From: Polyangiaceae bacterium
GTDB taxonomy: Bacteria; Myxococcota_A; Polyangia; Polyangiales; Polyangiaceae
Direction: 5' to 3'
DNA: 64,000 bases
Assembly: GCA_025937835.1 (NCBI GenBank)
Contig: JAICQO010000006.1
Location: forward strand, 62,001 to 126,000
The first letter of the stretch is position 1. The number at the start of each line of letters is the position of its first letter. The notes beneath the pieces are model-generated. The model made no database searches, was not told the DNA's origin, and saw only the letters and a program-made list of their open reading frames with translations. Shown piece after piece: positions 1 to 7,948 of the stretch. The position numbers were made by a program, and so were the translations under genes.

Positions 1-272
1 CGTTGGGCCTGACCCTCGAGCAACTCGCCGAGCGTTCAGAGCTCACTCCGAATTACATCGGCAGTGTCGAGAACGGGCGCCGGGATCCGTCACTCAGCAC
101 GGTGCTCGCTCTCGCCAAGGGCCTCGGAGTGGGCGCTGGCGAATTGCTCGGAGGCAGGAGCGATCTCGGGCCGCAAGCGTCGGAGGCCGCGAGCATGCTC
201 GAGTCGCTCTCGCCCGAGCTCCAGGATGCCGTGCTCGAGCTCCTGCGTGTACTGACGCGCAAGCGCCGTTGA
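1..272 (+). CDS. XRE-family HTH regulator (5'-truncated by window edge)
   Basis: The reading frame is open from the window edge, so the true start lies upstream. The visible 89 residues begin inside a helix-turn-helix: LTLEQLAERSELTPNYIGSV matches the XRE/Cro recognition-helix pattern, followed by ENGRRDPSLSTVLALAKGLG, the usual second half of the domain. The C-terminal tail (LSPELQDAVLELLRVLTRKR) is typical of small regulators in which the HTH is nearly the whole protein. Its target cannot be inferred. It runs in the same direction as the next envelope gene, about 90 bases away. Confidence 0.8.
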   Translation, partial: LGLTLEQLAERSELTPNYIGSVENGRRDPSLSTVLALAKGLGVGAGELLGGRSDLGPQASEAASMLESLSPELQDAVLELLRVLTRKRR

Positions 273-364
273 GCCGCCCGGTCCCGCGGGCGCGCTGCGC
301 GTTTCTACGCGGATGCTCGAGGGTGACTTGACCCTCGGCGGCGGCTCGCCGATGACTCGGGGCG

Positions 365-997
365 ATGCAGAAGTTCGTGGCAGGGCTTTCGTTGCTCGGG
401 GGCGTGCTCGCGCCGTCGATCGCATCTGCGGCAGAGGACAGCTGGGACGGCGGTTACGCGGTGAACGCGGAGCGGCGCTCGGGGTTCGTGGCCTCGGCGG
501 GCATCGGCTTCGGCGTCGCGGGTAGCGAGGGTTACCCGAACGACGTCTCGAAGATCGACGACCCCGATTACCGCACCACGGCGGATCCGGCGTTCGGCAG
601 CATGAACTCGTTCTGGATCGGCGGCGCGCTGCGCGACTGGTTCACCTTCGGGCTCGGGTTGAACGGCTTCGGCGCCAAGGACGGCGAGCTCACGACGCGC
701 GGCAGCGCGTTCATCCTGCACGTCGAGGCGTTCCCGCTCTATAACCTCGGCGGCAAGCTGCGCGACCTGGCGTTTTACACGGACTTCGGCGCGGGCGGCC
801 TGCTCATCGAGGGCGGCCCCGAGAAGGCCGACGGCGGCTTCATCTCGTACCTGGGCGCGGGCTCGAGCTTCGAGCTCTGGCGCCTCGGCCACTTCGCGCT
901 CGGGCCGACGCTGGGCGGCGTCTACACGTACTCGCAATCCGCGCACGCTTTCGGGGCGTTTCTCGGGTTTCGCGGTAGCTTCTACGGCGGACCGTAG
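365..997 (+). CDS. Exported envelope protein of unknown function
   Basis: A 210-aa protein with a clear Sec signal peptide (MQKFVAGLSLLGGVLAPSIA, cleavage likely after ASA). The mature part is rich in Gly and aromatic residues with alternating hydrophobic stretches (ASAGIGFGVAG, FTFGLGLNGFGAK, AFYTDFGAGGLL). This is the pattern of a small outer-membrane beta-barrel or OM-associated protein. There is no Cys lipobox and no catalytic motif. It sits between two XRE regulators on the same strand. The barrel fold is inference from composition; export is well supported. Confidence 0.65.
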   Translation: MQKFVAGLSLLGGVLAPSIASAAEDSWDGGYAVNAERRSGFVASAGIGFGVAGSEGYPNDVSKIDDPDYRTTADPAFGSMNSFWIGGALRDWFTFGLGLNGFGAKDGELTTRGSAFILHVEAFPLYNLGGKLRDLAFYTDFGAGGLLIEGGPEKADGGFISYLGAGSSFELWRLGHFALGPTLGGVYTYSQSAHAFGAFLGFRGSFYGGP

Positions 998-1011
998 CGC
1001 TACCGGGCCCC

Positions 1012-1308
1012 ATGCCAGCACCCGCGAACCGACGCGCGCGAGAGGTGATGCAGCAGCTCGCGGGCAACGTGCAGCGCTTGCGCCAGAAGAGGCGGCTGAC
1101 GCAGCAAGCGCTCGCCGAGCTCGCAGGCCTCGATCTGTCCTACACGCAGCGCGTCGAGCGCGGTCAGGTGAACGTGACGCTCGGCACGCTCGTGACGTTC
1201 GCCGATGCGCTCGGCGTGGCACCCGCCGCGCTGCTCAAGCTCGGCAGGGCGCCCGTGATCCGACGCGGGCGGCCGCCGGGGAACCTCAAGGCCGCCAAAC
1301 GGCGCTGA
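1012..1308 (+). CDS. Small XRE-family HTH regulator with AT-hook-like tail
   Basis: A 98-aa protein. Residues about 15-75 form an XRE HTH (NVQRLRQKRRLTQQALAELA, then LDLSYTQRVERGQVNVTLGT). The C-terminus contains RRGRPPGN flanked by basic residues, which resembles the GRP core of an AT-hook and would add minor-groove contacts. It starts 14 bases after the preceding envelope gene. It ends inside the convergent prmC gene, with a 23-base overlap at the 3' ends. The DNA-binding role is well supported; the AT-hook reading is inference. Confidence 0.8.
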   Translation: MPAPANRRAREVMQQLAGNVQRLRQKRRLTQQALAELAGLDLSYTQRVERGQVNVTLGTLVTFADALGVAPAALLKLGRAPVIRRGRPPGNLKAAKRR

Positions 1309-2185
1309 CGACGCGCTCGTGACCGCCGTAGTCGCGCCGGCGTTCTACGTCGGCGTAGCCGTGCTCCTCGAGCAGCGCGTGCGTTCGGGGTGCCTGATCG
1401 TAGGCGACCTCGAGCGCGAGCACGCCGCCCGGGACGAGCCTCCCGCGCGCGTCCTCCACGATGCGGCGCACGAGAGTGAGCCCGTCGGAGCCACCGTCGA
1501 GCGCGAGGCGTGGCTCGAAATCCCGGACGTCCGCGTCGAGCGTGGGAATCTCACCCGCGGGGATGTAGGGCGGGTTGGCCGTGACGAGCTCGAAGCGCTC
1601 TCCGGGGCCCGTGGCGGCGAACAGATCTCCGCTGGCGAAGCGCGTGTTCCAGGCGGCGCCGAGGCGGCGCGCATTTTCGGCGGCGAGCGCGAGCGCGGCC
1701 TCCGAAAGATCCGTGGCAGTGACGCGCCAGGTGCGGCGCTCGAGCGCGAAGGTCACGGCCACGCAGCCCGAGCCGGTGCACAGGTCGAGGGCACGGCCGT
1801 ACAGCGCACGCGGCCGGGTGCGGGTGAGCGCCACCTCGACCAGGGTTTCGGTGTCGGGGCGCGGCACGAGCACGCGCGCATCGACCACGAAGCGCCGGCC
1901 GTAAAACTCGCGTTCGCCGCGGATGTACGCGATCGGCTCGCCGCGACGGCGGCGGATGATCAGCGCGCGGAAGGCCGCGAGCTCCTCGGCACCGAGCGGG
2001 CGCGCTGCGTCGAGCACGAGCCGGATCCGATCGACGCCGAGCACGTGGCCGAGCAAGAGCTCCGCGTCGAGCCGCGAGCTCGAGTTGCCGCGCTTCGCGA
2101 AATCCTCCGCGGCCCAGCGCAACACGCTGCCGATCGACCACGAGTCGGGAGCGCTCACTGAGGCCGGAGGTTTCTGATCTGACAC
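1286..2185 (-). CDS. prmC: Peptide chain release factor N5-glutamine methyltransferase PrmC
   Basis: PrmC/HemK methylates the Gln of the GGQ motif of release factors using S-adenosylmethionine. The SAM-binding motif ALDLCTGSGCVAV and the diagnostic NPPY motif (VTANPPYIPAGEIPTLDADV) are both present. The N-terminal helical domain (AEDFAKRGNSSSRLDAELLL) and the REFYGRRF linker are also typical. From the GTG at 2185 the protein is 299 aa; a second in-frame GTG at 2158 would give 290 aa, closer to the usual ~280. The 2185 start overlaps the end of the upstream lipoprotein gene, suggesting coupling. A longer open frame extends upstream but reads as non-homologous sequence. Confidence 0.92.
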   Translation of the reverse strand: MSDQKPPASVSAPDSWSIGSVLRWAAEDFAKRGNSSSRLDAELLLGHVLGVDRIRLVLDAARPLGAEELAAFRALIIRRRRGEPIAYIRGEREFYGRRFVVDARVLVPRPDTETLVEVALTRTRPRALYGRALDLCTGSGCVAVTFALERRTWRVTATDLSEAALALAAENARRLGAAWNTRFASGDLFAATGPGERFELVTANPPYIPAGEIPTLDADVRDFEPRLALDGGSDGLTLVRRIVEDARGRLVPGGVLALEVAYDQAPRTHALLEEHGYADVERRRDYGGHERVVSAVWRP

Positions 2186-2562
2186 GGGATCGGGGCGGGG
2201 CACGGGGCGGGGCGCGCGCCGGGGCTCGCGTCGGCTCGGTACCAGCGCGGCGGCGTGTAGTAAAGGCGGGCCGGGTTCCCGCGCACCCAAGTCATCGCGA
2301 ACGGGGCGTAGGCGCAGTCCTCGGGCGGTACGATCCACTCTCCCGCCGTCCAGCGGTAGCGCCGACCGGACCATTCGTAATGGCCGTCCAGCCAGACGCA
2401 CTCGGGGCGCCCGGCCAGCTCCGCCTCTCGCTCTTCGACCTGCGCGGGTGGTGGCGGGTACTCGACCTCGACGAAATCGTCCGCGACCGGCCGGGGCGGC
2501 TCGCGTCGTGCGCCGCAGGCGAGCGCAGCGAGGGCAAGGGCGATTACGAGCCGAGCATCCAT
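2155..2562 (-). CDS. YXWGXW-type repeat lipoprotein
   Basis: A 135-aa exported protein. It begins with a short hydrophobic signal ending in a lipobox-like LAALAC (Cys16). The mature part carries aromatic-rich repeats: WLDGHYEWSGRRYRWTAGEW followed by further Trp/Tyr pairs (PFAMTWVRGNPARLYYTPPRW). This resembles the YXWGXW repeats of small bacterial lipoproteins of unknown function. Its start overlaps the stop region of the prepilin peptidase gene by 19 bases, and its end overlaps the start of prmC. The three genes therefore form a compact operon. Function unknown. Confidence 0.75.
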   Translation of the reverse strand: MDARLVIALALAALACGARREPPRPVADDFVEVEYPPPPAQVEEREAELAGRPECVWLDGHYEWSGRRYRWTAGEWIVPPEDCAYAPFAMTWVRGNPARLYYTPPRWYRADASPGARPAPCPAPIPCQIRNLRPQ

Positions 2563-3509
2563 GAAGACAACCACTCGACGATAGCTGGGCCGAGCAAGAG
2601 ATACTCCAGGATCGAGAGCGCGAGGAACGGGCCGAACGAGACGCGGATCTTTCCGAAGCCGGATTTGGGAGCCGCGAACAGCGGATCCAGCGCCGCCTCG
2701 CGCTCGAGCTCCGCCCGCTCTTCGGGAGTCGCGACGGCGAGCTCGGCCTCGTACTCGGCGCGCTCGCGCTTCACGGCTTCGGGCTCGTCCATGCCGCGGC
2801 CGACCAGCATCACCACCAAGAGGATCACGGTGCCCTGCGCGGCTCCCGCGAGCAGCGCGAACACCGTACCCTGCCAGCCGAACCACGCCCCCGCCAAAGC
2901 AACGAGCTTGGCGTCGCCGAGACCCATGCCAGGATACCCCCGCAGCTTCGAGTGCAAGAACACGAACGGCAACCAGATCAACACGAAGCCGGCAGCCGCA
3001 CCGAGCAGCGCGTTCGAATAGCCGACCCCGCGCAGCCCGGCCGACGCCAGACCGAGCGCCGCGCCGCCGAGCGTCAGCGAATCCGGCAGGATCATGAACT
3101 CGAGATCGATCAACGCCATCGCGACCAGCGCGAGGCCGAGCGCCAGCGCGAGCACGAAATGCACCAGCGCGAGCCCGAACGACGTGCCGGCCGGAAGCTG
3201 CCACACGACGAGCTCGATCACGGCCCAGGCGAGCAGCCCGCCGATCAGCTCCACCGCGGGATAGCGCGGCGAGATCGGCGTCCCGCAGCAGCGCGCGCGC
3301 CCGCGGAGCAACAGCCAGCTCAGCACCGGGACGTTGTCGTAAGGCGCGATCGGCTTGCCGCAGCCCGGGCAACGCGAGCCCGGGAAGGCCAGGTTCTGGT
3401 CGCGCGGCAAGCGGTGGATCACCACGTTCAGGAAGCTGCCCCACGCGAGCCCGAACGGGATCCCGAACACGTACAGGAACCAGCGGGGCAGGTCTTCGAG
3501 GGCAAACAC
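2544..3509 (-). CDS. pilD: Type IV prepilin peptidase / N-methyltransferase (PilD/GspO family)
   Basis: An inner-membrane aspartyl protease that cleaves and N-methylates type IV prepilins or type II pseudopilins. The GTG start at 3509 gives 321 aa. The cytoplasmic N-terminal domain has CPGCGKPI (Cys47/Cys50). The second Cys pair is contracted to RARCCGTPIS rather than the usual CxxC. Catalytic Asp135 (ALIDLEFMILPD) and Asp199 (GMGLGDAKL, the GxGxxD motif) are present with several membrane segments. An unusual charged insert (about residues 235-285) precedes the last helix. It is the first gene of a minus-strand operon and is divergent from the Clp gene across 37 bases. Confidence 0.92.
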   Translation of the reverse strand: MFALEDLPRWFLYVFGIPFGLAWGSFLNVVIHRLPRDQNLAFPGSRCPGCGKPIAPYDNVPVLSWLLLRGRARCCGTPISPRYPAVELIGGLLAWAVIELVVWQLPAGTSFGLALVHFVLALALGLALVAMALIDLEFMILPDSLTLGGAALGLASAGLRGVGYSNALLGAAAGFVLIWLPFVFLHSKLRGYPGMGLGDAKLVALAGAWFGWQGTVFALLAGAAQGTVILLVVMLVGRGMDEPEAVKRERAEYEAELAVATPEERAELEREAALDPLFAAPKSGFGKIRVSFGPFLALSILEYLLLGPAIVEWLSSWMLGS

Positions 3510-3546
3510 GGGCGTGGCTGGCCATCTTAGTGCTAAATCCCTGCTC

Positions 3547-5751
3547 GTGAGCCAAACGGACCATTCCACGCTCACTCTCGAGCGCTTTGCGCCGGAAGCG
3601 CGCGCGCTGATCGTCGCGGCGCAGACGCTCTCGGACGAGAGACAACACGCCGAGGTGCTGCCGTTGCACGTGCTCTCGGCGGGGCTCGCCTCCGAGCCGC
3701 GCCTGGTCGAAACCCTGCGGCGCGCCGGCGCGGACACGGCCGAGCTGTCGCGCGCGGCCGAACGGCTGCTGGCTCGCCTGCCGCGCGCCAAGGAGCCGGC
3801 GTACCTCGCCGATCCCACCCTGGCGCTGCTCGAGCGGGCGGAGCGCGAAGCCGAGCGGGACCAGCGCCACGAGATCGTGGTTTCCGATCTCGTGAACGCG
3901 CTGTCCCACGAGGTACGCGGCGCGGTGGGCGAGCTGTTCCGCGTCTACCGCATCGAGCCTGGCGGGTTGCGCGCGCACCTCGCGCCGTCAGCGCCCGCCG
4001 CGGTGAAGCCGCAGTCCGTGGCGTTTCACGCGCTCGCCGAGGGCCCCCCCGTCGTCGAGCGAACCGCCGAGCTCACGCGCTTGCTCACGCTGCTCGAACG
4101 GCACACCAAGCAGCACCCGCTGCTGGTCGGTGAGCCCGGGGTGGGCCGCTACGCGCTGATCCGCGCCTTTGCCGCGCGCGTCGCGCGGGGCGAAGTACCG
4201 AAGGGGCTCCAGGGCCTCCGCCTGGTCGAGCTCGACCTGGGCGCGATCGCCGCAGGAACACGGCTGCGCGGTGAGGTCGAAGAGCGGCTCCGGCGCGCGA
4301 TTGCCACGCTCGGTGAGCCCGGCGAGCAGCGCCTGCTCGTGGTGCGGGAGCTCGATCAGCTGGTGTTCGACGGTGTGGTCGCCAACGCCGCCGGTGATTT
4401 GCTGCGCGGCGCCCTGGAGCGCGGCGAGCTGCGCCTGCTCGCGACCACGAGCCCCGAGGGCCTGAAGAAGCTCGCCGAGCGCGAGCCGTTTCTGCTGCGT
4501 TCGTTCAGCGTCCTGCCCCTGGACGAGCCGAACGCCGAAGAAGCGGCGCGGATCCTGAGCGGAGTCTCGGCGCGGCTCACGCAGCACCACGGCATCGACG
4601 TGAGCGAGGCAGCCGTGCGCGCGTCCGTGGATTTCGCCCGTCGCTACGTCCAAGATCGATTCCTGCCCGAGAGCGCGATCGATCTCCTGGACGAGGCGCT
4701 CGCGCAGAAGCGTGTCAGCGGCGAAACCGCCGAGCTCGTCGAAGCGGACGTGGCGCGCGCCGTCGCGGTCTCGACCGGGATCCCCGTGCAGCGCTTGCTC
4801 GAGGGCGAGGCCGAGCGGCTCTTGCACTTCGAAGAGCGCCTGCGCGAACGCGTGATCGGCCAGGAGCCGGCCGTGGTCGCGATCGCGCGCGCTGTGCGCC
4901 GCGGTCGCGTGGGTTTGCGCGATCCGCGCCGCCCGATCGGCTCGTTCTTGTTCCTCGGGCCGAGCGGCGTCGGCAAGACCGAGCTCGCCAAGGTGCTCGC
5001 CGAGCTGCTGTTCGACGACGAACGCGCGCTCACGCGCCTGGACATGAGCGAGTTCATGGAGCGGCACATGGCGCAGCGGCTGATCGGCGCGCCGCCGGGC
5101 TACGCCGACAGCGAACAAGGCGGGTTTCTGACTGAAGCGGTGCGTCGCCGGCCGTATTCGGCGCTGCTCTTCGACGAGGTCGAGAAGGCACACCACGACG
5201 TCTTCAACCTGCTGCTCCAGGTGCTCGACGAGGGCCGCCTCACCGACGGACGCGGCCGCCTGGCGGACTTTTCGAACACGGTCGTGATCATGACCAGCAA
5301 CATCGGCTCGAACCGCGTGCTCGAGGCCGCCCCCGGCGAGCTCGAAACCGAGACCGGCCGCGACGCCCTGCGCGATGCGTTGCTCGGCGAGCTCGGTCGC
5401 TTCTTCCGCCCCGAGCTACTGAACCGCATCGACGAGATCGTCGTGTTCCAGCCGCTCTCGCGCCAGAGCCTGACTCGCATCGTCGATCTCAGGCTCAGCG
5501 AGGTCGAGCGGCTGCTCGGCTCGCGACGGCTGAAGCTCGAAGTGACGCCCGCGGCCAAAACGCGGCTCGTGGAGCTCGACTACGATCCCGCCCTCGGCGC
5601 CCGGCCGCTCCGACGCACCGTGCTCCGCCACGTGCAAGATCCGGTGGCGGAAGCCCTGCTCCGAGGACACGTCGCGGACGGCTCCACGCTCTCGGTAGAC
5701 GTGGATCCGGGCGACGACACCGGCTTCCTGCTGTCGACGCGCGCGCCGTAG
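3547..5751 (+). CDS. Clp-type AAA+ unfoldase/chaperone with degenerate first ATPase domain
   Basis: A 734-aa protein with Clp_N-like helices (residues 1-150), two AAA+ modules and the C-terminal D2-small domain. There is no long ClpB middle domain, so the layout is ClpA/ClpC-like. The second module is intact: Walker A GPSGVGKTEL (about 471), Walker B LLFDEVEKAH (about 541) and arginine-finger region RPELLNRIDE. The first module is degenerate: Walker A reads GEPGVGRY where GxxGxGKT is expected, and the Walker B region reads LLVVRELDQL instead of hhhhDE. ATP hydrolysis probably occurs only in the second ring. The GTG start follows only 37 bases of divergent spacer. Substrates are unknown, and no ClpP-binding loop was recognised. 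Confidence 0.85.
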   Translation: MSQTDHSTLTLERFAPEARALIVAAQTLSDERQHAEVLPLHVLSAGLASEPRLVETLRRAGADTAELSRAAERLLARLPRAKEPAYLADPTLALLERAEREAERDQRHEIVVSDLVNALSHEVRGAVGELFRVYRIEPGGLRAHLAPSAPAAVKPQSVAFHALAEGPPVVERTAELTRLLTLLERHTKQHPLLVGEPGVGRYALIRAFAARVARGEVPKGLQGLRLVELDLGAIAAGTRLRGEVEERLRRAIATLGEPGEQRLLVVRELDQLVFDGVVANAAGDLLRGALERGELRLLATTSPEGLKKLAEREPFLLRSFSVLPLDEPNAEEAARILSGVSARLTQHHGIDVSEAAVRASVDFARRYVQDRFLPESAIDLLDEALAQKRVSGETAELVEADVARAVAVSTGIPVQRLLEGEAERLLHFEERLRERVIGQEPAVVAIARAVRRGRVGLRDPRRPIGSFLFLGPSGVGKTELAKVLAELLFDDERALTRLDMSEFMERHMAQRLIGAPPGYADSEQGGFLTEAVRRRPYSALLFDEVEKAHHDVFNLLLQVLDEGRLTDGRGRLADFSNTVVIMTSNIGSNRVLEAAPGELETETGRDALRDALLGELGRFFRPELLNRIDEIVVFQPLSRQSLTRIVDLRLSEVERLLGSRRLKLEVTPAAKTRLVELDYDPALGARPLRRTVLRHVQDPVAEALLRGHVADGSTLSVDVDPGDDTGFLLSTRAP

Positions 5752-5760
5752 AATCTGGCG

Positions 5761-5890
5761 GCGCCGCTCTTCGAGACCAACAAGAGCTTCTTGCTTCCGC
5801 TCGCGCTCAGCGGCGTGCGCGCCGTCAAGCGCCTGTACGACGAGAACCCGACAGCAAGCTCTTGATCGTTCGAACACGGACGACCCACCA
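5761..5890 (+). pseudogene. Decayed fragment of an OmpA/peptidoglycan-associating protein
   Basis: Translating from 5761 gives PLFETNKSFLLPLALSGVRA and then KRLYDENP before a stop. After a frame change the next codons read DSKLLIVRTRTT. Together these match the OmpA-domain opening of the large gene at 13552-16545 (FFNTNKTFLLPPALPEMRA, then ELLVVGHADT). No start, signal or C-terminal half remains. It appears to be a frameshifted, truncated relic of a relative of that operon's first gene, lying directly behind the Clp gene. The homology is seen by eye in the sequence; an alignment would settle it. Confidence 0.6.
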
Positions 5891-5894
5891 ACGG

Positions 5895-6170
5895 CTACTG
5901 GCCCAGCCGCCGGCGTTCGAACGCTTGAAAGCAGCCCCGCGCCCGACCCGTGAGCTGCACGCACTGGACGAGCTTGCGATCGAACGGCGTGGTCAAGCAT
6001 TCGCGCACGAGCTCCTGGTACTTCTCGCCGGCACCCACGAGCGCGAGATCCTGGATCCGGCTCGCGCCGAGCGCCGCCATCGCGAACGTCTGGCACTCTT
6101 CCGGGCCCGGTGCCTTGCGCTGACAGCCGAGCAGCGTGAAAAGACAGGTGGCCAAAAGCACGCGCCGCAT
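5895..6170 (-). CDS. Small Cys-containing lipoprotein
   Basis: A 91-aa protein with a lipoprotein signal peptide (MRRVLLATCLFTLLGC, lipobox LLGC, Cys16). The mature domain has four further Cys (ECQTF, RECL, QCVQL, GCFQAF), spaced as if they form two disulfides in the periplasm. It lies between the OmpA relic and the divergent aldo/keto reductase, about 40 bases from that gene's start. No family was recognised. Confidence 0.7.
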   Translation of the reverse strand: MRRVLLATCLFTLLGCQRKAPGPEECQTFAMAALGASRIQDLALVGAGEKYQELVRECLTTPFDRKLVQCVQLTGRARGCFQAFERRRLGQ

Positions 6171-6210
6171 CTGCGCAGGCTAGCCCGAATTGTGGCGTAG
6201 AGTTAGCGCC

Positions 6211-7185
6211 ATGGAATTCACGTACCTCGGCCGCACGGGCCTCAAGGTCAGCCGCTTTTGCCTGGGCACGATGAACTTCGGCCCCGAAACCAGCGAGCAG
6301 GATGCGTACGCGATCATGGATGCCGCGCTCGACCACGGCATCAACTTCTTCGACACGGCCAACGTCTACGGCTGGCAGATCGGCGAGGGCATCACCGAGA
6401 ACATCATCGGGCGCTGGCTCGCCCAGGGCGGCGGCCGCCGTGAGAAGGTGGTGCTCGCGACCAAGGTCTACGGCGAGATGGGCAAGTGGCCGAACCAGTC
6501 GCGGCTCTCGGCGCTGCACATCCGCGAGGCCTGCGAAGCCAGCCTGCGCCGGCTGAAGACCGATCACATCGACCTCTACCAGATGCACCACGTGGACCGC
6601 GCCACGCCCTGGGAAGAGCTCTTCATCGCGATGGAAACACTGATCCGCCAGGGCAAGGTGGTGTACATCGGCTCTTCGAACTTCGCGGGTTGGCACATCG
6701 CGCAAGCATCCGAGATCGCGAAGCAGCGCGGCATGCTCGGGCTCGTGTCCGAGCAGAGCAAGTACAACCTGCTCACGCGCAAGGTCGAGCTCGAGGTGCT
6801 GCCCGCGTGCGAGCGCTACGGCATCGGCGTGATCCCGTGGAGCCCCCTCGCCTCGGGCGTGCTCGCGCTCGGCGGCCGCACGGGCGGCGCGGGTGACAGC
6901 CGGCGCAACCGCGACCTGACCAAGCCGCTGCGCGAGGGCCACGCCGCGCAGCTCGAGCGCTACGGCGCCCTGTGCCAAAAGCTCGACGAAGAACCCGCCG
7001 ACGTCGCCATGGCCTGGCTGCTCAGTCGCCCCGCGGTCACGGCGCCGATCATCGGCCCCCGCACGATCGATCAGCTCACGAGCGGCCTCCGCGCCCTGGA
7101 GCTCGAGCTCAGCGACGAAACCAAGGCCGAGCTCGACGCGATCTTTCCGGGCTATAAAACCGCGCCGGAAGACTACGCCTGGTAG
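6211..7185 (+). CDS. Aldo/keto reductase
   Basis: A 324-aa NADPH-dependent oxidoreductase of the AKR superfamily (TIM barrel). The catalytic tetrad is visible: Asp48 and Tyr53 (FFDTANVYGW), Lys85 (VVLATKVYG) and His126 (LYQMHHVDR). Later motifs are typical of YajO/Kvbeta-like members: YIGSSNFAGWHIAQA, the QSKYNLL barrel strand, IPWSPLASGVLA, and the cofactor-binding VTAPIIGPRT. The ATG at 6211 was preferred over an upstream frame extension because MEFTYLGRTGLKVSRFCLGT is the conserved N-terminus. The substrate cannot be deduced. Confidence 0.93.
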   Translation: MEFTYLGRTGLKVSRFCLGTMNFGPETSEQDAYAIMDAALDHGINFFDTANVYGWQIGEGITENIIGRWLAQGGGRREKVVLATKVYGEMGKWPNQSRLSALHIREACEASLRRLKTDHIDLYQMHHVDRATPWEELFIAMETLIRQGKVVYIGSSNFAGWHIAQASEIAKQRGMLGLVSEQSKYNLLTRKVELEVLPACERYGIGVIPWSPLASGVLALGGRTGGAGDSRRNRDLTKPLREGHAAQLERYGALCQKLDEEPADVAMAWLLSRPAVTAPIIGPRTIDQLTSGLRALELELSDETKAELDAIFPGYKTAPEDYAW

Positions 7186-7204
7186 GTTCGAGGCCGGAGC
7201 TTCG

Positions 7205-7945
7205 ATGCGGCACGGGAATCGCTGGGCAATGTACGTCGGCTGGCTCGCGCTCGCCGCGTGTTCGAGGGCGGGCGATCCTCGAACCGGGACTTTGGGCTCG
7301 GCGACGGCCGTGGTCGCGAGGCCTGCGCCCGAACCTCCGTCGCCAGTGAGCGTCGCGTCGCCGCAGGCCGAACCGCCAGCGCCTGCCGCATCGGCTTCGT
7401 CGTCGGCCCCAGGCTGCGCCACACCGCGCGTGGTTCTGACGCGAGGCACACGACGCGACGAAGGCATCGCCGTCCTCGCCGAGCTGATCCGGGTATTCCC
7501 AGAACTCTCAGCATCGAGCTTCGAGGAACGCCTCCAGCCCGAACCCTGCGAGAGCACGCTCGAGGCGCGCTGCGCCGACGCGGCAGCTTGCACGCGGCTC
7601 GCGACTCTCTTCGAGCAAGTCGATCGGACCCAGCGACCGCGCTCCGTGTGTGAAGCCACGCTCGAGGGCGGCGCGAGCCAGCTCCAGGCGCCGAAGTCGC
7701 GACCCGGCGCGATGGCCGCCTGCGCGCGGATCCGTGCCTGTGAGCTCCTCGTGAGCGGGGCGCCGCTCATCGAGTGCGACGTGCTGCCGGAGCCCGGCGC
7801 GGAGTGCGCCCGGCACGCGACGTGCATCGAGGTCGCGCGCTGCGCCGAGCGCGCCCGCGCCGGACGGCCGTCCACGCCTCAGCCGCGTCTACCGCGCGCC
7901 CGCCCGCTCAACGACCCCTGCGCGGGACGCGGGCTCGGCTACTGA
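7205..7945 (+). CDS. Cys-rich lipoprotein of unknown function
   Basis: A 246-aa protein. Its N-terminus (MYVGWLALAACSRAGD) is a lipoprotein signal with lipobox AAC. A Pro/Ala-rich linker (residues about 40-75) follows. The Cys-rich domain has repeated Cys pairs (PEPCESTLEARCADAAAC and similar) that suggest several disulfides. It starts 19 bases after the aldo/keto reductase. It converges on the unknown operon end, with 3 bases between stops. No family recognised. Confidence 0.65.
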   Translation: MRHGNRWAMYVGWLALAACSRAGDPRTGTLGSATAVVARPAPEPPSPVSVASPQAEPPAPAASASSSAPGCATPRVVLTRGTRRDEGIAVLAELIRVFPELSASSFEERLQPEPCESTLEARCADAAACTRLATLFEQVDRTQRPRSVCEATLEGGASQLQAPKSRPGAMAACARIRACELLVSGAPLIECDVLPEPGAECARHATCIEVARCAERARAGRPSTPQPRLPRARPLNDPCAGRGLGY

Positions 7946-7948
7946 GCC

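Noticed and set aside
2401-3978. Long upstream extension of the minus-strand frame containing the YXWGXW-type lipoprotein
   Set aside because: The sequence ahead of MDARLVIALALA overlaps the prepilin peptidase gene out of frame and has no homology-like content.
3547-5751. ClpV or ClpB identity for the Clp protein
   Set aside because: There is no ClpB middle domain, and length and D1 sequence do not fit ClpV; a general Clp-type call is all the sequence supports.
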